A stretch of DNA of 64,000 nt from DATEKX01 sp963726785. GTDB lineage: Bacteria > Acidobacteriota > Blastocatellia > UBA7656. A program made the position numbers and the translations under genes. Shown in pieces: positions 54,711 through 63,714 of the stretch (its first letter is position 1; the number at the start of each line of letters is the position of its first letter). Below the pieces are notes generated by a model that did no database searches, was not told the DNA's origin, and worked only from the letters and a program-made list of their open reading frames with translations. The stretch is taken from contig CAVSDJ010000010.1 of NCBI GenBank assembly GCA_963726785.1, positions 248,001-312,000 on the forward strand, in the 5' to 3' direction.

Positions 54711-56183
54711 TTACAGCGAAGCCAGTTCCTGTTCGATTTCGCGGTGCGCGCGCTGGAGTTCGAGCAGGTAAGGCGGCGCGACGCGGTCTTGACACTGTTC
54801 GGGCAAGAGGCGGCATCGTTCACACGTGCCGTCAATGTCGAGCCGCGTAATTTGCGGGTCGTTTGCGAATTTCACCGCGCGCTCGAAATCCTCGTCGCAT
54901 CGGAAACCGAGCGAGACCGACGACAATGCCGCCGGATTGAGCGTAAGATGGCGAGCCATGGCTATGCACAGGTATCGCGCGTCTGTGTCAATGAAACGCG
55001 AAAGCTGAGCGTCAACTACCGGCTCTTCAATTTTGCTCGCGTTTTTTTCAAGCGACTTGAGTATGCGAATCGCAAGCCATCGGCGGCAATAATGTTCGTT
55101 TACTCCCGTCCCGCCCGGAATCAAAACATGTGACATATTCAGATGCTTGACGAGTTTGTATGCGCCGCCTTCGTGATTGAAGCGAAGAAAGTGAAGCTTG
55201 ATTCCGAAATACTGCGGCAGAATCTCTGTGAGACGATACAGGAAAATCTCAGGCGTCACCTCGTAGCGATCCAGAAAAGCCCGAAAGCGACGAGGCTCCC
55301 AAGTCGAGAGCGCGAAAAATTCTTTGATGTCCGCAAGCGCCGATTCGCGATTGACGAGCAGCGCGCCCGCAAAGTACGAAGCCTTGAAATCATTTAACAC
55401 CTGCTCGAATGAATCTACTCTTTCAGGCGCGCTCGTCATCGCGCGCTCTTTGAGTCCGAGCACCTCGTAGCCGATTTCGCGCGCGAGGATGAATTTTTTT
55501 TGAAGCTCCGAAAGCAGTGGATTAATCAACAGCATCGGCGCGCCTTTCTTTTTGGCGACGAGGATCGAGCGAAATCGTTGTAGCTTCCGATGCTGCTCCA
55601 ATTGCTGCTCGTCGAGGCGATATTTGAAGCGGCTCTCGATCAGCATGCGAAGGTCTTGAAGTCGCGGCGTCGGGTTTGACTCGATTCCGGCTTCGCGCGC
55701 GAAATCATCTACGGCGCGCTCGATGTCGGGAAAATAATTCTCGTTAAGCTCCTGATAAGCTCTGAGCGCAGAGCGGAACAGGTGCTCTACGCCGATGTTG
55801 TACTGCTCGGCTATTTCTACCAGCGCTTTGACGAGCGAACTGGCTTCGGCAGGCTGGCGCGTGAGCAGTTCTACGACTTGCGCTGGCGATATGCCGAACA
55901 GGTGATAAGGGAAACTGTGAATCACAGGAGAGCCGAGAAAGCTCGCAAGCGGGCTTAATTCTTCATCGAGCCTTATGGAAACCAGGTCGTCATAATTGCG
56001 GCCCAGAACTTCGGCCATGCGCGCTATTTTTTCGCTTCGGGGATATTTCTTACCGTGTTCGATTTCATTGATGTAAGGCATCGAAAGCCCCGTGCGCTCG
56101 GCGAACTGCGTGAGCGAAAGCCCGGCGGCTTCACGGTACTGGCGCAATTTCATGCCAAAGATAACCTTGTGATTGAGACCCAT
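54711..56183 (-). CDS. XRE-family regulator with ImmA/IrrE-like and C-terminal DUF2083-type domain
   Basis: A 490-residue protein. Residues ~8-70 form a Cro/C1-type helix-turn-helix (LRQYREAAGLSLTQFAERTG, YINEIEHGKKYP). Residues ~170-330 resemble an ImmA/IrrE domain, but where the zinc motif HExxH should be it reads AREIGYEVLG, so peptidase activity is unlikely. The C-terminus has the Cys-rich end of RamB/ScfR-like regulators (CERCRLLPEQCQDRVAPP). Relatives sense short-chain acyl-CoA and control acetate, propionate or glyoxylate metabolism. No such metabolic gene is adjacent, so the target is open. It is one of the intact genes in the frameshift-rich zone. Confidence 0.85.
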   Translation of the reverse strand: MGLNHKVIFGMKLRQYREAAGLSLTQFAERTGLSMPYINEIEHGKKYPRSEKIARMAEVLGRNYDDLVSIRLDEELSPLASFLGSPVIHSFPYHLFGISPAQVVELLTRQPAEASSLVKALVEIAEQYNIGVEHLFRSALRAYQELNENYFPDIERAVDDFAREAGIESNPTPRLQDLRMLIESRFKYRLDEQQLEQHRKLQRFRSILVAKKKGAPMLLINPLLSELQKKFILAREIGYEVLGLKERAMTSAPERVDSFEQVLNDFKASYFAGALLVNRESALADIKEFFALSTWEPRRFRAFLDRYEVTPEIFLYRLTEILPQYFGIKLHFLRFNHEGGAYKLVKHLNMSHVLIPGGTGVNEHYCRRWLAIRILKSLEKNASKIEEPVVDAQLSRFIDTDARYLCIAMARHLTLNPAALSSVSLGFRCDEDFERAVKFANDPQITRLDIDGTCERCRLLPEQCQDRVAPPYLLELQRAHREIEQELASL

Positions 56184-56303
56184 CGAACTCCCTTTGCTTG
56201 ATTCGATAACGGTTGACGCTCTGCAAGTGAGAGGCTCGCTCGCTTAAATTTGAAGCTAACAATTGCCGTATGAAAAGTCAACGCAGAGGGCGTTTGACAA
56301 GTA

Positions 56304-56507
56304 TCAGTGAATCGTATCGAAGCCCTGTTCTTTCGTGGTGAAGAATGGTTCGAAGATGTGCGGCAGTATATTTTTGTCTATGCCATATCCGGTGTCTGTT
56401 ACGGCCAACATCGCGTAAAGGCCGGGTTTCAAATTCAGGCTGCACTCGCCTGTGTATGAATCTTCCAGAGTCACGTTGGATGTTTGGATGATGAGCTTGA
56501 ACATCAA
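56304..56507 (-). pseudogene. Histidine-kinase HATPase remnant
   Basis: A 67-codon fragment with the G1/F-box part of a hybrid-type histidine kinase ATPase domain: LIIQTSNVTLEDSYTG, LKPGLYAMLAVTDTGYGID and HIFEPFFTTKEQG. It ends at a stop just where TGLGLS should follow. The dimerisation domain, N-box and the end of the domain are missing, and no flanking frame supplies them. A decayed gene remnant in a 425-bp gap that otherwise holds nothing I recognise. Confidence 0.7.
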
Positions 56508-56608
56508 ACCGACTTATATTTTGAAAGATCAGGTTATTTTGACCGAATGAAGAGCCTCGCATCTGTTCCGAGAACATTACAAGTGTGTTGACGAAATTTC
56601 ACTTATGA

Positions 56609-57272
56609 TCAATTCGCCTGCGGTTCGCTATGATGCTCCTGCGGAAGACGTTTCTCGTCTATCAGCTTATAGATCAGCGATGCTATAAGCGCGAAGGCCA
56701 CTATGCCTGCCAGGTCGAACTGAAGATCGTTTGCGGTGTCACGCGGCGACCATATGCGCGTGAAGTCTCCGTAGAACAACTCGTCCCAGAGTTCAAGGAT
56801 TTCATACCAACTGCAAAAGCTGAAAGCGACGGTGACTGAAAGAAAGGATACGAGTCCTTGAGGGAGCCTAAATCCCATGCGCCGCGTCGTAGTCCTGAGC
56901 AGCCACATCGCAGGCACCAGAGAAAGACCTGAGCCGAAAAAGTGCGCGAACTCGTCATAATCAGGCAGCGGCCCGAATGGCTTGCCGTAAAGATGTAAGA
57001 GATTTCCCAACACGTCTACGCCAACCGCCGCTGCCAGGCAGAAGATGACGAAGAGGCGGGAACCGCATGCCTTGCCTGAACCTGAAAAAACAATAAAGCG
57101 ACCCCAATATCAAGCTCGTATAGAGCACGTTTTCATACCAGGGGCGATAAGGCAGCCTGATAAGTAGTAACGATTTGCCTGCAAAAGCAATGATGGTGAA
57201 GGCATAGAATTCAAGCTGTCTGAAACCATTGTTTCTGAACGGAGCGATTGCTGCGTCTGCCATTCTTCTCAT
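56609..57272 (-). CDS. YjdF-like (DUF2238) membrane protein, one frameshift
   Basis: The N-part (MRRMADAAIAPFRNNGFRQL, FYAFTIIAFAGKSLLLIRLP) and the C-part (LGNLLHLYGKPFGPLPDYDEF, AHFFGSGLSLVPAMWLL) lie in different frames. Removing one base near 57055-57070 joins them through RLFVIFCLAAAVGVDV. The result is ~220 residues with about six transmembrane helices. The motifs DxxGNLLHLYG, DYDEFAHFFGSG, WYEILELWDEL and DTANDLQFDLAG match the DUF2238/YjdF inner-membrane family, whose function is unknown. It is convergent with nothing and divergent from the EEP nuclease gene. Confidence 0.75.
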
Positions 57273-57436
57273 CCTCCAATGGTGAGGTCAATTGTAATTC
57301 GGGTGAGAGCATATCAAAAAACAATCTCGACGCGCAGGCCCTTAGAATCCGACTTCATGATTTTGGTTGCTCACGATCAGTGGTCAGCCGCCGGTTGTTC
57401 GTGGTACGTTGTTTTTTTAGACTACTGGCAACACAA

Positions 57437-58651
57437 ATGAAATCGCCACGCACCGAAACCGCCGAACAAACAACTACAAGCAATCATCATCTGGTAAAAG
57501 AGCTTCAACGCTTCGCCACATTTGACGAGCTTCGCCGCTCCGATTTTTTCCGTGCGCACAAAGCGGAACTGGGGCGCTTGTTTGACGAGCCGAGAATATA
57601 TAAGTCGCTAAACACGCGGCCTCGTCTGCGATCTTTTCTGCGAGTCGTCGAATGGAACATCGAGCGCGGCACAAGGCTCGACGGAATAATCGAAATCTTG
57701 AACAACCACCCGGTGCTCGGCTTCGCTGACCTTTTGTTGCTGAACGAGCTTGACGACGGGATGCTGCGCTCAGGCAATCGCAACGTCGCGCTCGAACTCA
57801 GCCGCGCACTTTCGGCTCATGCTGTTTACGGCGTCGAGTATCTTGAAATGACCAAAGGCACAGGCGAGGAGTTGAATCTCACGGGCGAGAACAGGTCGGC
57901 GCTTCACGGCAATGCGATTTTGACCAGGCACAATTTCTCGAACCCGCAGTTAGTGCGCCTGCCGCGATGCGAGAATAATTTCGAGAGCGCCGAAAAGCGA
58001 CTCGGCGGGCGCATGGGAATCCTTCTTGATCTTGAGATTTGTGATGCGAGCTTTACGGCTGCGACCGTGCACCTTGATGTCGTCAACACGCCTCGATGCC
58101 GCGCTCGCCAGATGCGAGCCATGCTTTGCGCGATAGACGCGCGCGTGAAGGATCAACAAAACAACAGGAGTGTGATCCTGGGCGGCGACTTCAACACTCA
58201 CACATTCGCACGCGGCAATCGGTGGCGCGCGATGAAAAACACGGCTTTGATTTTAGGCAGCAACCGTAATAAATTTGCCCACAGGCTCGCTTATCCTGAA
58301 AGAAAAGAACAAGCCCTGATTGAACTCGCGCGCTTCGGTTATGAAACTGCCGCGCTCAACGACAGGCGAGCTACGGCGCAGCAGCATGGTTTCAAACCTG
58401 GATGATTCGCGCGGGCTGCCGTCGTCAATAAGAAAGTGGGCGAACCGGCGAATCGGCCCCGGCGGGCTGGCGCTTAAACTCCGACTTGATTGGCTTGCCG
58501 CGCGTGGGCTGAGGGCGCTCAAAGCAAAGGCGAGATGATGGACGCTGAAACAGGCGTGATGAGTGTTGATGCTCAGACGTTCAACAACCTCACGCATAAC
58601 GGACGCCCGCTTTCCGACCACGACCCGATAGTCGTTGATCTGGCGCTATGA
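57437..58651 (+). CDS. Endonuclease/exonuclease/phosphatase-family protein, two frameshifts
   Basis: The start is taken as the ATG at 57437 (MKSPRTETAEQTT); a longer frame from 57248 has no coding look. Typical EEP motifs appear: VVEWNIERGTRLDGI, LLLNELDDGM, HGNAILTRHNF, ATVHLDVVNTPR, ILGGDFNTHTF, RLDWLAARGL and SDHDPIVVDL, covering the Asn, Glu, Asp and His of the metal site. One extra base near 58388 and one missing near 58530 must be corrected to reach the last two. Reconstructed length is ~405 residues. No signal peptide, so probably a cytoplasmic or membrane-near phosphodiesterase. Its TGA overlaps the next ATG (ATGA). Confidence 0.78.
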
Positions 58652-59449
58652 AGCTAAACGGAAAGGATATGAAAATGGAAACGGATTCAACACACGGGCG
58701 GACGGAACAGGTCAACGGGATTGAGATGTATTACGAAATTCGCGGTCGAGGCGAGCCGCTCGTAATGCTGCATGGTTTCAGCGGCGCAGGCAGCAATTGG
58801 GAGCCGTTTCTGAGCGGTCTGGTTAAAGAATACCAGCTAATCATACCCGACATGCGCGGACACGGACGAACAACTAATCCATCAATGAAGTTTACGTTTC
58901 GGCAATATGCGCTCGATGTGTTTGCTCTGCTCGACCGGCTAGGCATCGAGAGATTCAAGGCCATAGGATTGAGCGGCGGAGGTAAAACTCTGCTTCACGT
59001 GGCGACGCGAACAACCTGATCGAGTCGAAGCTATGGTGTTGATTAGCGCAGCGCCTTACTTTCCTAAGGAGGCCCGCTCGATCATGAGCCAGATGAGTCC
59101 TGACAATCAAACCGACGAAGCGTGGCAACTCATGCCGGCAATGGCACAAGCACGGCGATGAGCAGATTCGCGCGCTCTGGGCGCAGGGGAATGCTTTCAA
59201 GGACAGTTACGATGACATGAACTTTACGCCTCCTTACCTGTCGACGATCACGGCGCGCACGCTGATTGTGCACGGCGACCGGGATCCGTTCTATCCGATT
59301 AATATCCCGGTGGAACTGTATACGGCTATCCCCCGATCATATCTCTGGATCATTCCGAACAGCGGACACGGCCCCATCTTCGGCGGCATGACGACAGCTT
59401 TGTCACAACCGCATCGGCATTCCTGCGCGGCGAATGGGAACGTCAGTAA
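58648..59449 (+). CDS. Alpha/beta hydrolase, three frameshifts
   Basis: The first ATG overlaps the EEP stop by four bases; later ATGs (58669 region) are possible. Fold landmarks are VMLHGFSGAGSNW (oxyanion hole), LIIPDMRGHGRT, the nucleophile elbow IGLSGGGK, Asp in LIVHGDRDPFYP and His in IPNSGHGPIF. Removing one A at 59010-59011 and one C at 59135-59136, and adding one T at about 59399, yields ~267 residues ending at the TAA at 59447-59449. It is a soluble hydrolase of unknown substrate (epoxide, ester or haloperoxidase type). Confidence 0.78.
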
Positions 59450-59826
59450 CACCTCAGTTCTTTGTGTTTGTTGAAGCTAATCAGTGTCGTCAATTAGTTG
59501 AGTAGGTGACCGAGGATTAAAAAAGATTTCAGATACAGAAGCTCCCACACCAGGGCCATTCAGTTCTCGGAATTTGATGTCAACTCACCGCAGAGACGCA
59601 GAGGACGCAGAGGGGGCGCAGAGTAGGAATTGTTTTTCTCTGCGTAATCTCTGCGTCCTCTGCGTCTCTGCGGTGAACAGTTTTCCGATTTCAAACCTCT
59701 GAATCTGAAAACTGAATGGCCCTGCTCCCACACGGCTTTTTATCTCATAAGTATTCATTAAGTATTTTATTTCAACATGGTGAGTGTTAAAATTATTGCC
59801 CTATTGTTCAAGGGGGGGCGGCTGGG
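59450..59826. promoter_or_regulatory. Gap with palindromic repeat and receiver-gene promoter region
   Basis: 377 bp without a gene. It holds the repeat at 59584-59677. The remaining AT-rich stretch (59745-59800) presumably carries the promoter of the receiver gene; I see no confident boxes. Confidence 0.4.
59584..59677. repeat. Palindromic repeat, TCACCGCAGAGACGCAGAGG family
   Basis: TCACCGCAGAGACGCAGAGG + ACGCAGAG (59585-59612) pairs with its complement CTCTGCGTCCTCTGCGTCTC + TGCGGTGA (59648-59676). The arms are nearly perfect. The arm word TTCACCGCAGAG also flanks the element at 1700-1829. Confidence 0.85.
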
Positions 59827-60189
59827 ATGTCAAAAAAGATTTTGATCGTTGAAGATGACTTTGATACTCGCTATATGCTTTCACTGGTATTGAAACATGA
59901 AGGGTACGAAGTTGTCACAGTGGCTGATGGAGAGTGTGCGCTTGCCGTGACAGCCGAGCACAAACCCGATCTCATCATCACGGACATCAATATGCCGCGC
60001 GTCAACGGCATAGAGCTTATGCGGAGCATACGCCTCAAAGAAGAGACCGCTTCGCTTCCCATCCTTGTTATTACTGCCTACGGCCAGACAACCATTGAAT
60101 CTGCGCTTGACGCAGGCGCATCGGCCTGCGCGCGAAAGCCTCTGATCTTCTCAGAGTTCCTGCCGGTCATTAGAAATTTACTCGTCTGA
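59827..60189 (+). CDS. Single-domain response regulator (CheY-like)
   Basis: A 120-residue receiver domain only. Acidic pocket IVEDD (residues ~8-10), phospho-acceptor Asp in LIITDINMPRVNG (~53), Thr in VITAYGQT and Lys in CARKPL are all present. It would relay a phosphoryl group from a histidine kinase to a downstream partner by protein contact. No intact kinase is adjacent; a decayed kinase fragment lies 3.5 kb upstream. A GGGGG-rich stretch precedes the start at 59827. Confidence 0.92.
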   Translation: MSKKILIVEDDFDTRYMLSLVLKHEGYEVVTVADGECALAVTAEHKPDLIITDINMPRVNGIELMRSIRLKEETASLPILVITAYGQTTIESALDAGASACARKPLIFSEFLPVIRNLLV

Positions 60190-60425
60190 TGCTAATGTCA
60201 CTCTGACTGAATCAAACAAATCAAGCTGACCGAATAATTCAAACTGCCTTAAATATGTTATTCATCACATATCGCTGATGAGCCTTGTAAACTTTTCTAA
60301 CATGGGCAGTTAGCAAAACTCGCGAGACTGATCACGGACTGGCATCGGGCTTGTATATATACCAACGCATATTTCGTTCAATCGTGGACTTGAAACCAAG
60401 CAGAGTGTTTGCGTAGGCGAAGATA

Positions 60426-62587
60426 ATGAAAAGACCGGAGAACCTTAAAAAATTTCACTATGCTGGTGCTGGTGCTGATTCTGAGCATCAACCTCGCTCC
60501 CCTCACACCAATAGCAAGCGCGGCCAATCAAGCGTTTGACTCAAGAGGACAGCAAACTTTCGCCGGAACTAAAAAGGATGACTTTCGATGTGGCTTCGAC
60601 TGCGAGCGAAAACGTGCGCGTCATCGTTCAGACGCGAGCAAGTCTCGATCAGATTGACGAGAACATCAATTCAAAAGGCGGGCGCGTTAAACGCTCGCTT
60701 CCGCTCATTGGCGGCTATGTCGCAGAAATTCCGCGTAGTTCACTCGCGGCCCTCGCTTTCGACGATGATACTGTTTACGTATCGCTCGACCGCCAGACAC
60801 AACTTCTTCAACTGCCGCGCTACGATAACAACCTCGTGCGCGTGACGACAGGAGCCGAAAACGTCACGGGCCGCAACGGCATTTCAAGCCGCGACCTCGG
60901 AACAAAAGATTATCTCAACAGCCTGCGCGCGGGACCGAACGGCAGGAATGTGACGATAGCCGTACTCGATTCGGGAATATACGACGATGGCGCTCTGCAC
61001 GAAGACCTTCGCTCGATAGGCGATTCAAGCCTTCGGCGCGTGGTCGCTCGTCGCAACTTCGTACAAGCTGAAAGCGCAGACACAAATCGTGGCCACGATC
61101 CTTACGGGCACGGCACGCACGTCGCGGGCATCGCCGCAGGCAGCGGGCGCGAGTCTTTAGAAAACGCAGGTGTCGGCAACTTTTACGCTGGTGTCGCGAT
61201 GAACGCGAACCTCGTTGATCTGCGCGTAGTGGGAGCAAGCGGGACAGGTACGATCAGCAACGCCATTGCCGCAATGGATTGGATGGTCGCCAATCGAAAC
61301 GCCTATAACATCCGCGTCGCAAACCTCTCGTTCGGCGCTGCCGTCACCGAGTCGTATAAGAAAGATCCGCTTTGCCAGGCGCTCGAACGGGCAGTGAATG
61401 CAGGCATCACTTGCGTAGTCGCCGCGGGCAACCTGGGCAAAGACGCCGAAGGCAATACTGTCCACGGCGGAATACTCGCGCCGGGCAACGATCCGCTCGC
61501 GATCACGGTCGGAGCGACGAACACCTGGGGCACATCTTCTCGCTCTGACGACACGATGGCGAGCTACAGTTCGCGCGGCCCGTCGCTTGTGGACGGCCTT
61601 GTCAAACCAGACCTTGTTGCGCCCGGAACGATGCTGCGCTCTATATCCTCGAATCACAACGCTTTGACGCGCCGTCACAACCTGACTGTTTATTCCAGCG
61701 GCGGCGAAGACGTGTATATGTGGTTGAGCGGCACGTCAATGGCCGCGCCCGTTGTTGCAGGCACAGCGGCGTTGATGCTCGATGCGAATCCGAGCCTCAC
61801 GCCTTCGATGGTCAAATCAATCCTGCAATTCACCGCGCAGCCTCTCGCCTCGCTTTCAAATCTCGACCCGCTAATCGCGCTGCTTACACAGGGCGCGGGC
61901 TGTCTTAACGCGGACGCAGCGGTGCGAATGTCTCAAGCCTTTGCGTCGGACGCGGGCAGGCGACCGGATGGAGCATCACTGCTTTCGACGGATTCGTCGC
62001 TGTTGAACAACCTGCTTTACGCATCACAGAGCGCACGCGGCTTCAAGAGCGACATCGGCGGCGAGACTGTACATTGGGGAAACAACGTTTTCTTCTCGCA
62101 GGGTCTCGCGTACTTTTACAAGAACAACCATCTGACAGTTTTCAAGACTGCCGGGTGGCAAATCGCGCCGTCTACGACTCTCGTCAACGGACTGCTCGTC
62201 ACGAACGGCAATATGTTGAGCGATGCGCGATTGATGGACTCTTCACGCATCACAGCCGATGCGCGGTTAACGTGCGGCGCAAGGCTTGCGGCTGACAAGT
62301 TGGCGATGACGAATGGCTGGCTGTGGAATGCAGATGCCAACAGCCTGACAAATCCCTATGAAGTCAAAGTTGTGTGGGCGGCGAACTTGATAGACCTGAG
62401 CGGAAACGTGTTGTCTGACGGCAACGTGCTGTCGGACGGAAACGTTTTAAGCGACGGGAATGTTCTGAGCGACCACGCGAGAATCGAAGGGATCATGGCC
62501 TGGGGCGATGACGCGCCGGGTTTCGAGATCAAGAGAATCGAAACGAAAAAACATCCGCTGTTTCCCCGCAGCAAAAAAGTTAAGTGA
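60426..62587 (+). CDS. S8 serine peptidase with GNVLSD repeats, two frameshifts near the start
   Basis: The peptidase body begins only after its signal peptide in the available frames. Reading from the ATG at 60426 and removing one base in AAAAAATTT (60447-60455) and one near 60540 joins MKRPENLKK, LVLVLILSINLAPLTPIASA and QEDSKLSPELKR into one ~718-residue protein. A propeptide (ENVRVIVQTRASLDQ) precedes the catalytic domain: Asp in IAVLDSGIYDDG, His in YGHGTHVAGIAAG, Ser in LSGTSMAAPVVAG. The C-terminal third has short repeats (NGNMLSDARL, DARLTCGARLAAD) and four tandem GNVLSD copies (62402-62473). Secreted or surface-bound. The frame is intact from 60541 to the stop at 62587. Confidence 0.85.
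62402..62473 (+). repeat. Four tandem 18-bp repeats encoding GNVLSD
   Basis: Units of GGAAACGTGTTGTCTGAC type, four copies in frame. Third-position differences between copies show they are not a very recent slippage product and that the protein repeat is under selection (inference). Confidence 0.85.
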
Positions 62588-62605
62588 CTATAAGGAGAGA
62601 GACCG

Positions 62606-62656
62606 ATGAGTAGATCAGTAGTATGCACAGGGGTCATCTGGGAAATCGAGTTTTAA
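62606..62656 (+). CDS. Candidate 16-residue peptide
   Basis: A very short frame, MSRSSVVCTGVIWEIEF minus the usual start ambiguity (16 sense codons, ending TAA at 62654-62656). It has a good ribosome-binding site, AAGGAGA at 62592-62598, seven bases before the ATG, and begins 18 bp after the S8 peptidase stop. No family is recognisable. It could be a translated peptide, for example a substrate or signal handled by the peptidase, or just chance. A stem-loop (CAGGCTC...GAGCCTG, 62669-62691) follows. Confidence 0.3.
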   Translation: MSRSVVCTGVIWEIEF

Positions 62657-62778
62657 TAATTCATATCGCGCAGGCTCGATCATTAGAGCCTGCGCCTGTG
62701 GCTTAATTTAGTAAGCACGCTGCACATCCACTTGTTCAGCGTTAGCTGTATCGTCTCCAATTCATCCGCTTGTTGTAA

Positions 62779-62810
62779 GGCGCAGGCCGACGGCTTGCGC
62801 CTCTTTTTTT
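62779..62810 (+). terminator. Rho-independent terminator
   Basis: GGCGCAGGCC (62779-62788) pairs with GGCTTGCGCC (62792-62801) with one wobble, followed by CTTTTTTT at 62803-62810. A classical intrinsic terminator, for the transcript of the S8 peptidase and the small downstream frame. Confidence 0.8.
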
Positions 62811-62876
62811 GCACATTGACACTCATCTTTTCAGGTGGCAACCTTGATTGGACTTTGAAAGTGAGATCATAAGGCG

Positions 62877-63548
62877 ATGAATATAAACGAATTGAAAGTA
62901 GGACTGATCGGGGGAACGGGTGAAGAGGGGCGCGGGCTTGCGCTCAGGTGGGCGATGGCAGGCGCGCGTGTCGCAATCGGGTCGCGCACGATTGAACGCG
63001 CCAAGACGACTGCTGATGAATTGAATCAGTTTGTCCCGAGCAACATTATAGGCTACGGCGAGAACAGCAGCGTAATAGCCGAATCCGAATTCGTGTTGCT
63101 GACAGTGCCTTTCGCTCACGCCGCCACGACGCTCGAATCGCACGCGCAGGATTTTCGCGCGGGCGCGATACTGATTGACATCACCGTGCCCGTTTCGTTC
63201 GAGCAAGGCCGTGTGCGCTACGTCGAATTGGCGGAAGGCTCTGCGAGCGAACACCTTCGCGCGCGACTGCCTGAACAGATTCCGCTCGTCGCGGCTTTCA
63301 AGACAGAGCCTGCGCATCTGCTCGCTGACAACACGGCAAAGCTCGATTGTGATGTGTTCGTCGCAAGCGATGACAAAGAAGCGAAGGCGCGAGTGATGGA
63401 AGCCGTGAAATTCATCGAAGGCTTGCGCCCAGTTGATGCAGGCACGCTCTACAGCGCGCGAACGCTTGAGCGAATGACCGTGCTCGCCATCGGCATCAAT
63501 CGCCGTTATAAGATAAAGACAGCTTGCTATCGCGTGATGGGTTTGTAA
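62877..63548 (+). CDS. npdG: NADPH-dependent F420 reductase
   Basis: A 223-residue protein. Residues 7-35 hold the Rossmann NADP motif (VGLIGGTGEEGRGLALRWA, IGSRTIERAK with the Ser/Arg pair that selects NADP). Then follow VLLTVPFAHA, LIDITVPVSFEQG, VAAFKTEPAHLLAD and FIEGLRPVDAGTLYSARTLE, all typical of F420H2:NADP oxidoreductase (Fno/NpdG). The enzyme passes hydride between coenzyme F420 and NADP. No F420 biosynthesis gene or F420-dependent enzyme is in the window, so F420 use by the organism is implied but not proven. The start codon is the ATG at 62877; the ribosome-binding site is weak (AAGGCG). Confidence 0.9.
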   Translation: MNINELKVGLIGGTGEEGRGLALRWAMAGARVAIGSRTIERAKTTADELNQFVPSNIIGYGENSSVIAESEFVLLTVPFAHAATTLESHAQDFRAGAILIDITVPVSFEQGRVRYVELAEGSASEHLRARLPEQIPLVAAFKTEPAHLLADNTAKLDCDVFVASDDKEAKARVMEAVKFIEGLRPVDAGTLYSARTLERMTVLAIGINRRYKIKTACYRVMGL

Positions 63549-63714
63549 ACCGGGTATAACGACTTACATCACCAGCGCGCGAAGCGAATTTCTTAATAAT
63601 TTACCCAGCGCCGTTTGCGCGCTCGGTTTAGAAAGGAAATTGGCGTGAGGAGAGCTTATCTAATCTTTCTAGCTATATAGCCACTCTAAATATTTTAGTA
63701 CCGGAGGTGTCAGT

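Noticed and set aside
57248..57436. Upstream extension of the EEP nuclease reading frame
   Set aside because: The first 63 codons show no signal peptide or family similarity, overlap the start of the divergent membrane gene, and have no ribosome-binding site.
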